From the NCBI GenBank assembly GCA_035528995.1, contig DATKXO010000224.1, positions 1 to 12,290 on the forward strand: a stretch of 12,290 nucleotides of DNA, written 5' to 3'. The stretch comes from DATKXO01 sp035528995. GTDB lineage: Bacteria > Planctomycetota > Phycisphaerae > UBA1845. Below, one piece after another: positions 1 through 5,966 of this stretch. The notes under the pieces were generated by a model that was given only the letters and a program-made list of their open reading frames with translations, was not told where the DNA came from and searched no databases. A program made the translations under genes and the position numbers. Within the stretch, counting starts at the first letter, position 1. Each line of letters begins with the position of its first letter.

Positions 1-419
1 CACTCGGCATCGGCGATCACGCTGTCCTCACCCAGGATGTCGATGTTCCATTGCAGGAACTCGCGAAGACGTCCGCGCTGGGGTCGTTCCGCCCGGAACA
101 TGATCGGCACACAGAACCAACGGATGGGCTTGGGCAGCCCCTGGGCCCGAGCGGCGACCATCCGGGCCAGCGTGGGCGTCATCTCCGGCCGCAGGGCCAG
201 ATCCCGGCCTCCCCGGTCGGTGAAATGGAAGAGCTGGGAGACGATCTCGTCGCCACTCTTGGCCCGGTACAGGTCGAGCAACTCGAACGTCGGCCCGTCG
301 AATTCGACGAAGCCGTTTCGCAGCGAGACCCGTCGCCAGGAATCGACGATCCAGTTCCGGATCGCCATCTGGTCGGGATAGAAATCGCGGGTTCCCTTTG
401 GAGCCTGGAACTTGCCCAC
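1..419 (-). CDS. hisS: Histidyl-tRNA synthetase, N-terminal part (cut by window edge)
   Basis: Charges tRNA(His) with histidine using ATP; a cytosolic class II aminoacyl-tRNA synthetase. About 139 N-terminal residues are in the window; the rest lies beyond position 1. Translating the minus strand gives the HisS N-terminus APKGTRDFYPD (residues 6-16), then the class II motif 1 region, RGGRDLALRPEMTPTLARM (about 74-92), and motif 2 with ERPQRGRLREFLQW (about 115-128), where the R-x-x-x-F/Q pattern contacts ATP and the acceptor end. I chose the GTG at 419 because AAGGAG (427-432, minus) lies 7 bases upstream and because HisS proteins normally begin a few residues before the KGTRDF motif. It follows the lipoprotein gene by 48 bases on the same strand, so it is probably the third gene of that operon. 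The family call is firm. Confidence 0.95.
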   Translation of the reverse strand, partial: MGKFQAPKGTRDFYPDQMAIRNWIVDSWRRVSLRNGFVEFDGPTFELLDLYRAKSGDEIVSQLFHFTDRGGRDLALRPEMTPTLARMVAARAQGLPKPIRWFCVPIMFRAERPQRGRLREFLQWNIDILGEDSVIADAE

Positions 420-467
420 CCGGTTGCTCCTTGTCTAGTTTGCGGACCGGCGCCGCGCGGCGTACGG

Positions 468-1271
468 CTACGGCGTCGGAATCAGCACCGTGGCGGTGTG
501 CGGGTGCCCCGCCCGGTCGTGGACGGTCAGGCGGGCTTCGGTCCGGCCCGCGGGGTTGACTTGTGTCCCATCGGGCAGGTAGACGACGGTATAACAGCCG
601 GAGTCATCCGGCCCGGTGACGTCGAACCCCGGCCGGCCGTCACGGTCCTGATAGACCGGCGAAACCGTGCCGTCCGCCTTGACCAGCTCCAGCTTGCCCG
701 TTTCAAAGTCCAGCGGGGCCTCGCTCTCACAGATCCCCAGCTCGATGCGGGCCTGGTAGATCCGGAGCGTCAACGAGTCGGACACGAATCCGCTGTCGCG
801 CTGGTCGGAGGGGCTGTCGCCGCGCAGCCACTTGTCACCGATCTTCATGAAGTCGCGCTGGCCGTACTGGCGATAAGCAACCGCACGGACCTTGAGTTCG
901 TCTCCGGGCTGAACGCGGTCCAGACGGTGCTCGAAGCAGAAATGCCCGTCGAGGTCCGGCTCGCACTCCACGCGCTCGTTCCCTATGGTCGCCACGCAGT
1001 AGTCCACGTATCCGTAGGGAGCGACCGGTCGTTTGCCGAAGGGCTTGATCAGGATGAAGCTGTAGCCCACCGTCTCGCCCACGTGGGCCTGCTGCCTGTT
1101 GGCCGTGGACCAGCGGTGCGGGCCGTTCGGCCCGGTGTTGGTGGCCAGAGAGCCGGAGAGGCATCCGCCGGTTGCCAGGCTCATAATCACGAGCGCAGCG
1201 AACGCCCGGCGCGGTGCGGCCGGGCGGTCAGCCGGTCCGACGTTGGGCGGAGAGACGTTTTGGCCGGCCAT
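468..1271 (-). CDS. Probable lipoprotein of unknown function
   Basis: I do not recognise a family. The 267-residue product begins with a polar region, then R21-R22 and a hydrophobic stretch (about 23-36) ending in GGC with Cys37, which looks like a type II signal peptide. The residues before Cys (T-G-G) are a loose lipobox, so lipidation is likely but not certain. The RRAF sequence also resembles a Tat motif. The mature part is hydrophilic, rich in short strands, and has five further cysteines (92, 103, 112, 181, 226). A PGDELKVRAVAY segment near 122-133 and an SGCYTVVYLPDG segment near 224-235 hint at beta-sandwich folds. The reading frame is open to 1382, but I prefer the ATG at 1271: it puts the signal peptide at the N-terminus and has AGAGG about 10 bases upstream. 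It overlaps the end of the upstream YkgJ-family gene by 44 bases, which suggests coupled translation. Confidence 0.8.
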   Translation of the reverse strand: MAGQNVSPPNVGPADRPAAPRRAFAALVIMSLATGGCLSGSLATNTGPNGPHRWSTANRQQAHVGETVGYSFILIKPFGKRPVAPYGYVDYCVATIGNERVECEPDLDGHFCFEHRLDRVQPGDELKVRAVAYRQYGQRDFMKIGDKWLRGDSPSDQRDSGFVSDSLTLRIYQARIELGICESEAPLDFETGKLELVKADGTVSPVYQDRDGRPGFDVTGPDDSGCYTVVYLPDGTQVNPAGRTEARLTVHDRAGHPHTATVLIPTP

Positions 1272-1656
1272 TTCGTGAGGGCCTCTTTCGCTGACGTTGC
1301 TTCTTGAGGTATTCCCGGGCGTAGCCTTCGATCTGGTCCACGTGCGTGAACAGGTGATCGTATTCGTAGGTCCCGCCGGCATAGTCGCACTCGCCGGACT
1401 TGTACTCGCGGCAGATCCGGGGGCGCGTCTCGTAGATGCGGCACAGGTTGTCCGGATTCAGGTTCTTGCACGTGGTGGCGAACTGGATGTACCAGTCACC
1501 CTCTTCCACGAAGATGGTCATGCCCTGGTGCATGAGATACCACCGTATGTCGTCGAAGTCGCGAGCCGTCTGGGGTTTTTCCAGGGGCAGGGCCACGTAG
1601 CGACAGCAGTGCCCCGTGCAATGCTCGCAATGAATCGATCCCATGCCTTTCGTCAT
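1228..1656 (-). CDS. YkgJ-family cysteine-cluster protein
   Basis: A 142-residue cytosolic protein of the CxxCxxCC (YkgJ, PF03692) family, thought to bind zinc or iron; no reaction is established. The N-terminal cluster is C10-x2-C13-x3-C17-C18, one residue longer in the second gap than the name pattern. It is followed by C63, C72, C82 and C90, including the typical LCRIYETRPRICREY run (71-85). That gives eight cysteines in the usual two-block layout. The last 25 residues (about 118-142) are strongly basic and mostly encoded by the stretch shared with the next gene. ATG 1656 is used; an in-frame TAA lies about 30 bases upstream, leaving only this ATG or the one four codons later. It is the first gene after a clear promoter at 1683-1711 and is followed by the lipoprotein gene and hisS. 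The family is clear, the role unknown. Confidence 0.9.
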   Translation of the reverse strand: MTKGMGSIHCEHCTGHCCRYVALPLEKPQTARDFDDIRWYLMHQGMTIFVEEGDWYIQFATTCKNLNPDNLCRIYETRPRICREYKSGECDYAGGTYEYDHLFTHVDQIEGYAREYLKKQRQRKRPSRNGRPKRLSAQRRTG

Positions 1657-1682
1657 CCTTGCTGGAACGCTGACGTTGGCGG

Positions 1683-1711
1683 ATTATAGGGGCTGGTGGA
1701 GACAGCGGCAA
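1683..1711 (-). promoter_or_regulatory. Sigma70-type promoter for the ykgJ-like/lipoprotein/hisS operon
   Basis: On the minus strand TTGCCG (1706-1711) is followed by exactly 17 bases and then a perfect TATAAT (1683-1688). Transcription would start near 1676, leaving a leader of about 20 bases before the ATG at 1656. The site lies between divergent genes and overlaps the alternative GTG start of rsmD at 1696, which argues for a later rsmD start. The match is seen directly; activity is inferred. Confidence 0.6.
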
Positions 1712-1737
1712 CGCACGAAGAGCCGACCGGATACCTC

Positions 1738-2364
1738 ATGGCCTCAATGCGCATCATCGGTGGCAAGTGGCGGTCGCGCAGGATCGCCTCCCCCCCGGCC
1801 GACCGTACCCGCCCCATGCCCGACCGCGTCAAGCAGTCCATCTTCGAGATCCTGGGCGCGCGGCTGGGCATACCCGGGGCCATCCCGGAGCTGAACGTAG
1901 CAGACTTGTTCGCCGGCTCGGGCTCGCTGGGCTTGGAGGCCGTGTCGCGCGGCGCCGCGACTTGCGTCTTCGTCGAGCGCGATCGGGCGGCTCTGCAAGT
2001 GCTGCGCCGCAACATCGACACGCTGCAGGCCGATGCCCAGGCTCGGGTCGTGGCCGCCGATGCCTGGCGGCGATCGGTCTCCGGCCTGTTAGGCGGCGTT
2101 GAAGCCGTCGGCCTGATCTTCGTGGACCCCCCCTACGCCGACACGCGCGACAGCGGCCCCAGCGGCAGAACCGCCCGGCTGCTGCGCCGGCTGGTCTGTA
2201 GCCCGTGCTTGACCGAGGACGCGGTCATTGTGCTCCACCACGAGCGGGTGGTACGCTTCGAGGCCGGGCGCACCGATCGGTGGACGCCTGTGGATCGCAG
2301 GGAGTACGGCAGCACGGCGATCAGTTTTGTGGCTCCGGCCGGGTCGGCGCCCGCCGATGATTAG
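1738..2364 (+). CDS. rsmD: 16S rRNA (guanine(966)-N2)-methyltransferase RsmD
   Basis: Transfers a methyl group from S-adenosylmethionine to G966 of 16S rRNA in the small subunit; cytosolic. The 208-residue product shows the family N-terminus MRIIGGKWRSRRI (4-16), the TRPMPDRVKQSIFEIL segment (24-39), SAM-binding motif I DLFAGSGSLGLEA (56-68), the acidic end of strand 2 (VERD), and catalytic motif IV DPPY (130-133). Length fits the family. The start is uncertain. ATG 1738 and ATG 1747 both fit the protein, but neither has a good ribosome site. GTG 1696 is preceded by AGGGG only 3 bases away, would add 14 residues not usual in the family, and lies inside the divergent promoter. It is usually found next to coaD; here it precedes the CCA-type enzyme by 66 bases, probably as one operon. 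Confidence 0.93.
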   Translation: MASMRIIGGKWRSRRIASPPADRTRPMPDRVKQSIFEILGARLGIPGAIPELNVADLFAGSGSLGLEAVSRGAATCVFVERDRAALQVLRRNIDTLQADAQARVVAADAWRRSVSGLLGGVEAVGLIFVDPPYADTRDSGPSGRTARLLRRLVCSPCLTEDAVIVLHHERVVRFEAGRTDRWTPVDRREYGSTAISFVAPAGSAPADD

Positions 2365-2430
2365 CCCAGCTTTGCGCTCGGCGGGCGAGCGGCCGATATC
2401 GGTCCTTCGCGCGCCGAGGGGTGTCGAAAG

Positions 2431-3660
2431 GTGAGGAAGCCCCGCTCCAAGCGAGAAGTGGCTGAAGCGATCGTGGCCCGGTTGCGCCGGGCCGGGCACA
2501 CCGCTCTGTTTGCCGGGGGCTGCGTGCGCGATCTGTGCATGAATCTCGAGCCGAAGGACTATGACGTCGCGACCGACGCCCTGCCGGACCGCGTCATCCA
2601 GCTCTTCAAGCGGACTCAGAAGGTCGGCGCCAAGTTCGGCGTGGTGATCGTGCGAATGAGCGGGCAGATGGTCGAGGTGGCCACCTTCCGCAGTGACGGA
2701 GACTACGCCGACGGACGGCGGCCTCGCACGGTCACCTTCTCCGATCCGATTCAGGACGCTGCCCGTCGCGACTTCACCATCAACGGCATGTTCTACGACC
2801 CGGCCGAGGATCACATCCTGGACTACGTTGGCGGCATGGAGGACCTGAAGCGTCGCGTGATCCGAGCGATCGGCGACCCCCGCGAGCGATTCGCCGAGGA
2901 TCACCTGCGCATGCTGCGGGCCGTCCGCTTCGCCGCCCGTCTGTCGTTTGCCATCGAGCCGGCCACGGCCGAAGCGATTCGCGCCGCCGCCGAGCGGGTC
3001 CGCCTGATCAGCGCCGAACGTGTCCGTATGGAGCTGGTGAGCATTCTGACCGACCCGTCGCGCCGCCGCGGCTGGGAGTTGACCCACGAGACGGAGCTCT
3101 CCCGCTGGCTGATCGAAGACACCGCATGGAGCGATCAGGAGGCGGTTGACGTGGCTGCCCGTCTGGGTTGCCTCCCCCGGCGGTGCAGCGAACGCCTGGT
3201 CCTGGCGGTGTTGCTGCGCAAGTATGCTCCCGGCGACGCCAGAGCCAGGTGCCGGAAACTCACCTGCAGCAACGACGTCGTGCAGGGTGTGTCCTGGCTG
3301 TTGGAGCACCTGCCCAGGCTGATGGACTGTGCCGCGTTCGAGCCGGCTGACTTCAAACTGTTGCTGGCGGACGAACGCTGTGCGGACCTGGAACCGCTGC
3401 TCGAGGCCGAGATCAGCGGCCGGAGGCTTGCCGACGCCCCCCTCAAGACCTGGCGTCGTCGGTCCAGCGCCATCGCCCCGGAGGAGGTTGCGCCCCAGCG
3501 CCTGGTGACCGGTGATGATCTGCTGACTCTGGGAGTCGTGCCGGGGCCGGTTCTCGGCGCTCTGCTTGACGATCTGTATCGTCGTCAACTGAACGGGGAA
3601 TTGACCGACCGGGATCAGGCGCTGGCCGTTGCCAAAGAACGGATCGCCGGCCGGCGTTGA
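2431..3660 (+). CDS. CCA tRNA nucleotidyltransferase / poly(A) polymerase family protein
   Basis: A class II nucleotidyltransferase that adds CCA to tRNA 3' ends, or poly(A) to RNA; the two activities share this fold. In the 409-residue product: GG-x-VRD (29-34), the metal-binding DYDVATD (43-49, D43 and D45), the ribose-sensing RRDFTING (112-119), and the nucleotide-templating motif D EDHLR (156-160) followed by MLRAVRFAARL. The remaining C-terminal half is helical RNA-binding sequence without an HD phosphohydrolase signature that I can see. The start is GTG 2431, with GAGGGG at 2416-2421, 9 bases upstream. It ends 74 bases before the convergent fliN-like gene. The symbol is left empty because CCA-adding and poly(A)-adding members cannot be separated by eye; motif D fits both. 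Confidence 0.93.
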   Translation: MRKPRSKREVAEAIVARLRRAGHTALFAGGCVRDLCMNLEPKDYDVATDALPDRVIQLFKRTQKVGAKFGVVIVRMSGQMVEVATFRSDGDYADGRRPRTVTFSDPIQDAARRDFTINGMFYDPAEDHILDYVGGMEDLKRRVIRAIGDPRERFAEDHLRMLRAVRFAARLSFAIEPATAEAIRAAAERVRLISAERVRMELVSILTDPSRRRGWELTHETELSRWLIEDTAWSDQEAVDVAARLGCLPRRCSERLVLAVLLRKYAPGDARARCRKLTCSNDVVQGVSWLLEHLPRLMDCAAFEPADFKLLLADERCADLEPLLEAEISGRRLADAPLKTWRRRSSAIAPEEVAPQRLVTGDDLLTLGVVPGPVLGALLDDLYRRQLNGELTDRDQALAVAKERIAGRR

Positions 3661-3693
3661 CCGGTCCTGGCGCGTGTGGGGTGTCGCCCCGGA

Positions 3694-3740
3694 GGCTGAG
3701 CCGACCGGTACGACAGTCGGGCCGGCGCGAGCCCTCAGCC
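3694..3740. terminator. Possible bidirectional hairpin between convergent genes
   Basis: GGCTGAG (3694-3700) is complementary to CTCAGCC (3734-3740), and inside it CCGAC (3701-3705) pairs with GTCGG (3716-3720). The structure sits between the end of the nucleotidyltransferase gene (3660) and the fliN-like stop codon (3735-3737), where both transcripts must stop. There is no T-run on either side, so it is at best a non-canonical terminator or a stabilising 3' structure. Confidence 0.3.
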
Positions 3741-4166
3741 CGTTCCACCCAGGGCCTTGATCTTCTGGTTCAAGCTTCCGATTCGGGTGATGCGCAGGCC
3801 GAAGTTCTCGCCCACCTTGACGGCCTGGCCGGCGCCGATCTGGCAATCGCCGACCATCAGGTCGAGTTCCGCGTCGAAAGGCCGGTCGAACTCGATGATG
3901 ACGCCAACGTTGATGCCCAAGACCCGCTTCAGGGGCATATCGTGCTCGGCGAGCTTGACGGCCAAGGGCAGGGTCAGCTTGAGGATGCGGCCGAGTTCCT
4001 CGCGGGGTGCTCGCGACGTTTGCCGGGCAGATGCCGGCTGCGGCGGCGCCCCGGCGTTGGCGGGCCCGGGCGGGCTTTGTGCGGTGGTGGGCGCACCGGA
4101 GGCCGGGCTCGCAGCCTCGCCGGCCGTAGAGAGCAGCGTATCAATGTCGGATTGCGTGATTCCCAT
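3735..4166 (-). CDS. fliN: FliN-like flagellar motor switch protein (single SpoA domain)
   Basis: FliN forms the lower part of the flagellar C-ring, which sets rotation direction. The 143-residue product has three parts. The N-terminal peptide GITQSDIDTLL (2-12) resembles the SQ-x-EIDALL CheY-binding peptide of FliM and FliY. A Pro/Ala/Ser/Thr-rich linker runs from about 13 to 55. The SpoA (FliMN C-terminal) domain covers about 58-131, with LAVKLAEHDMPLKRVLGI, the V-x-x-EFDRPFDAELDLMVGD stretch and GQAVKVGENFGLRITRI. ATG 4166 has GGAG 6 bases upstream and is preferred to the in-frame ATG at 4202. It lies 87 bases after fabF on the same strand, with no other flagellar gene in view. A related SpoA protein of a type III secretion system is possible, but the peptide favours a motor-switch role. 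Confidence 0.87.
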   Translation of the reverse strand: MGITQSDIDTLLSTAGEAASPASGAPTTAQSPPGPANAGAPPQPASARQTSRAPREELGRILKLTLPLAVKLAEHDMPLKRVLGINVGVIIEFDRPFDAELDLMVGDCQIGAGQAVKVGENFGLRITRIGSLNQKIKALGGTG

Positions 4167-4253
4167 CCGGCACTCCAGTACCGTACGCCCTGCGCACAAC
4201 ACTACCCTCTGCTGTGGGAGCTATCGACTGTACCGGGAGGGAAACTTGAGCAG

Positions 4254-5492
4254 CTACTCGTACCGCCCCACCACCACGCAGGCGTTGTGCCCCCCGAAGC
4301 CGAAGGAGTTGCTCATCGCCCGCCGAATCCGCATATCGCGAGCTGTGTTGGGCACGTAGTCCAGGTCGCACCCGTCGTCGGGATGGTCGAGGTTGAGGGT
4401 CGGCGGCGCGACCGAGCGGTTCATAGCCATAATGCTGGCGATCATCTCCACGCCACCGCTGCCCCCGAGCAGATGCCCGATGGCGCTCTTCGTGCTGCTG
4501 ACCGCCACCTTGGTGGACTCCCCGAACACGGCTTTGATAGCCCGCGTCTCGGCGGCGTCGCCCAGCGAGGTGCCGGTCCCATGGGCGTTGATGTAGTCGA
4601 TGTCCTCGGGGTTCAGGCCGGCGTCGGCGATGGCCATGCGCATGGCCCGGGCCGCCCCGGCGCCGCTCTCGGACGGCTGTGTGACATGCTCGGCGTCGGC
4701 CGTGGTCCCGTAGCCCAGCACCTCGGCCAGGATATTGCCCCCGCGACGTTTGGCGCTCTCGAGTTCCTCGAAGATCAGAATCCCCGCCCCCTCGCCGAGC
4801 ACGAAACCGTCGCGATCGCGGTCGAAGGGGCGCGAGGCCCGCTCGGGTTCCTCGTTTCGTGTACTGAGGGCCTTCATTGCCGCGAACGCGGACACGCCCA
4901 GCGGTGACAGAGCGGCCTCCGTCCCGCCGGTGATCATGACGTCGGCCAGACCGTGGCGGATGGCCTGCAGCGCCTCACCCATCGCGTTGGTGGCCGAGGC
5001 GCACGCCGTGGCCACGGCCGTGCTTATGCCGAGCGTGCCGTAGCGGATGGACAGGTTCGCGCTGGCCGCGTTGACCATCAGCTTGGGGATGGTGAAGGCC
5101 GAGACCTTCGAGGGCCCCTTCTCCAGGAGCCGCACGTGCTGCGTCTCCAACTCCCAGAGCCCTCCGATCCCCGAGCCGGTGATGACGCCGGCCCGCGTCC
5201 GGTCCATGGCGCTGAAGTCGATCCCTGAGCTCTGGACCGCCTCGCACGCGGCGGCCATGGCGAACTGAATGAACCGGTCCAGGCGCTTGACCTCGCGTCG
5301 GTCGAGGTACCGCGCCGGGTCGAACCCGCGGCACTCGCCGCCGATCCGTACGTCGAACCGGCTACAATCAAAAAGATCGACCTCAGCGACACCGCTTTCG
5401 CCGGAGACCAGGCGGTCCCAGAACTCGCCCACGGTCTCGCCCAGCGGTGCAACCAAGCCCATTCCGGTGACGACGACGCGGCGACGCGACAT
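4254..5492 (-). CDS. fabF: Beta-ketoacyl-ACP synthase II FabF
   Basis: Condenses malonyl-ACP with a growing acyl-ACP, adding two carbons per turn of fatty acid synthesis; cytosolic homodimer. The 412-residue protein has the thiolase fold and the full Cys-His-His set: C164 in TACASATNA, H304 in NAHGTGT, and H340 in KSAIGH with K335. The glycine-rich end SNSFGFGGHNA is present. Length and spacing match Escherichia coli FabF (C163, H303, H340) closely. It begins 26 bases after acpP with only a weak GAG ahead of the ATG, so it is probably co-transcribed and perhaps co-translated with acpP. Nothing is odd in the catalytic parts. A KAS I (FabB) assignment is less likely given its place right after acpP. 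Confidence 0.98.
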   Translation of the reverse strand: MSRRRVVVTGMGLVAPLGETVGEFWDRLVSGESGVAEVDLFDCSRFDVRIGGECRGFDPARYLDRREVKRLDRFIQFAMAAACEAVQSSGIDFSAMDRTRAGVITGSGIGGLWELETQHVRLLEKGPSKVSAFTIPKLMVNAASANLSIRYGTLGISTAVATACASATNAMGEALQAIRHGLADVMITGGTEAALSPLGVSAFAAMKALSTRNEEPERASRPFDRDRDGFVLGEGAGILIFEELESAKRRGGNILAEVLGYGTTADAEHVTQPSESGAGAARAMRMAIADAGLNPEDIDYINAHGTGTSLGDAAETRAIKAVFGESTKVAVSSTKSAIGHLLGGSGGVEMIASIMAMNRSVAPPTLNLDHPDDGCDLDYVPNTARDMRIRRAMSNSFGFGGHNACVVVGRYE

Positions 5493-5518
5493 GAGAGTGT
5501 CTCGAAACCGTAAGCGGC

Positions 5519-5776
5519 CTACTTCTTCGCTTCGGCCAGCATCTTCTTGATGAAGTCAACGGCCGCGCCGACCGTCTGTAGCTTCTCCGCCTCGTCGTCC
5601 GGAATGTTCATGTTGAACTCGTCCTCGAGTTCCATGACCAGCTCCACCGTGTCCAGCGAGTCCGCGCCCAGGTCGTTGACGAACGAAGTGTCGCGCGTGA
5701 TTTCCGCCTTGTCCACGCTGAGCTGTTCCGCGACGATCGAGACCACCTTTTCCTCAATTTCTTCTGTTGATGGCAC
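5519..5776 (-). CDS. acpP: Acyl carrier protein
   Basis: Small acidic carrier that holds growing acyl chains on a 4'-phosphopantetheine arm and hands them between the Fab enzymes and PlsX. The 85-residue product has the classic four-helix sequence, with the modification site GADSLDTVELVMELEDEF; Ser40 of DSL is the attachment residue. I take GTG 5776 as the start: AGGAG lies 9 bases upstream, and the protein then begins with the normal STEEIEEKV-type helix 1. The reading frame extends to 5842, but those extra 22 residues look like untranslated leader. It lies between fabG (190 bases upstream) and fabF (26 bases downstream). The long leader is unusual for this otherwise tight cluster and probably carries its own promoter. 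Confidence 0.97.
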   Translation of the reverse strand: MPSTEEIEEKVVSIVAEQLSVDKAEITRDTSFVNDLGADSLDTVELVMELEDEFNMNIPDDEAEKLQTVGAAVDFIKKMLAEAKK

Positions 5777-5823
5777 CGCTACGATCTCCTGATAGCCTGC
5801 TCCACCAAACACTTTCCCGGCCC

Positions 5824-5839
5824 GGGCGGGCGGGGTGGG
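5824..5839 (+). other. G-quadruplex motif in the acpP leader
   Basis: The plus strand reads GGG-C-GGG-C-GGGG-T-GGG, four G-runs separated by single bases, the loop pattern usually linked with very stable quadruplexes. It lies 47 bases before the acpP start. Because acpP is on the minus strand, the G-rich strand is the template and the RNA would be C-rich. Seen directly; folding and effect are inferred. Confidence 0.5.
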
Positions 5840-5844
5840 CACGG

Positions 5845-5873
5845 ATGTTAGCCCATCGCTAACCGGTCCACAA
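5845..5873 (-). promoter_or_regulatory. Candidate acpP promoter
   Basis: On the minus strand TTGTGG (5868-5873) and TAACAT (5845-5850) are separated by 17 bases. The -35 keeps TTG and the -10 keeps TA and final AT, so the match is moderate. Transcription would start near 5838, giving a leader of about 60 bases with the AGGAG site. Escherichia coli acpP also has its own promoter within its fab cluster, which makes this plausible. The palindrome at 5847-5863 overlaps the spacer and -10. Confidence 0.33.
5847..5863. repeat. 17-bp palindrome, operator-like
   Basis: GTTAGC (5847-5852), five bases, then GCTAAC (5858-5863): perfect 6-bp arms. It sits over the spacer and -10 of the candidate acpP promoter, which is where a repressor would bind. 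It could also form a small hairpin in RNA starting upstream. No binding protein is identified. Confidence 0.4.
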
Positions 5874-5886
5874 TACCCTCCACTCT

Positions 5887-5915
5887 ACCGCTCCGGCGTC
5901 TCGCCGGAGAGCGGT
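5887..5915. repeat. Strong GC hairpin between fabG and acpP
   Basis: CTCCGGCG (5891-5898) pairs with CGCCGGAG (5902-5909) across a 3-base TCT loop, and ACCG (5887-5890) pairs with CGGT (5912-5915) beyond a 2-base bulge, for 12 pairs in all. There is no T-run following in the transcribed direction. It may protect or attenuate the fabG-acpP transcript or mark a processing point. Confidence 0.5.
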
Positions 5916-5937
5916 CCGCCGGGTCCTGGCGACTCGT

Positions 5938-5950
5938 CGGGGACGCCCCG
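5938..5950. repeat. Small GC hairpin just after fabG
   Basis: CGGGG (5938-5942) and CCCCG (5946-5950) flank a 3-base ACG loop, starting 17 bases after the fabG stop in the transcribed direction. It is a short, strong stem without a U-tract, so a weak or partial terminator at most. Together with the larger hairpin at 5887-5915 it could separate fabG from acpP expression. Confidence 0.35.
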
Positions 5951-5966
5951 CCGGAACCGGGCGGAC

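Noticed and set aside
51..1307. 418-codon open frame on the plus strand opposite hisS, the lipoprotein gene and the end of the ykgJ-like gene
   Set aside because: Antisense to three genes that have better evidence; its translation has no family likeness.
3661..3734. Standard intrinsic terminator between the convergent genes
   Set aside because: A stem can be drawn, but no T-run follows it on either strand, so it is listed only as a low-confidence hairpin.
2089..3846. 585-codon open frame on the minus strand across rsmD and the nucleotidyltransferase gene
   Set aside because: It lies opposite two genes with intact family motifs, is rich in Arg/Gly/Pro/His low-complexity sequence and shows no recognisable domain; GC-rich DNA lacks stop codons in such antisense frames.
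3657..4907. 416-codon open frame on the plus strand opposite the fliN-like gene and fabF
   Set aside because: The sequence is an antisense shadow of FabF and FliN, both of which are unmistakable.
5777..5842. N-terminal extension of the acyl carrier protein up to 5842
   Set aside because: The AGGAG site lies inside it, 9 bases before the GTG at 5776, and ACPs do not carry such an extension.
5847..5863. Palindrome as a FapR operator
   Set aside because: Both have TTAG...CTAA ends, but the FapR site as I recall it has a wider centre (nine rather than seven bases), and FapR is a Firmicutes regulator; only a generic operator is claimed.
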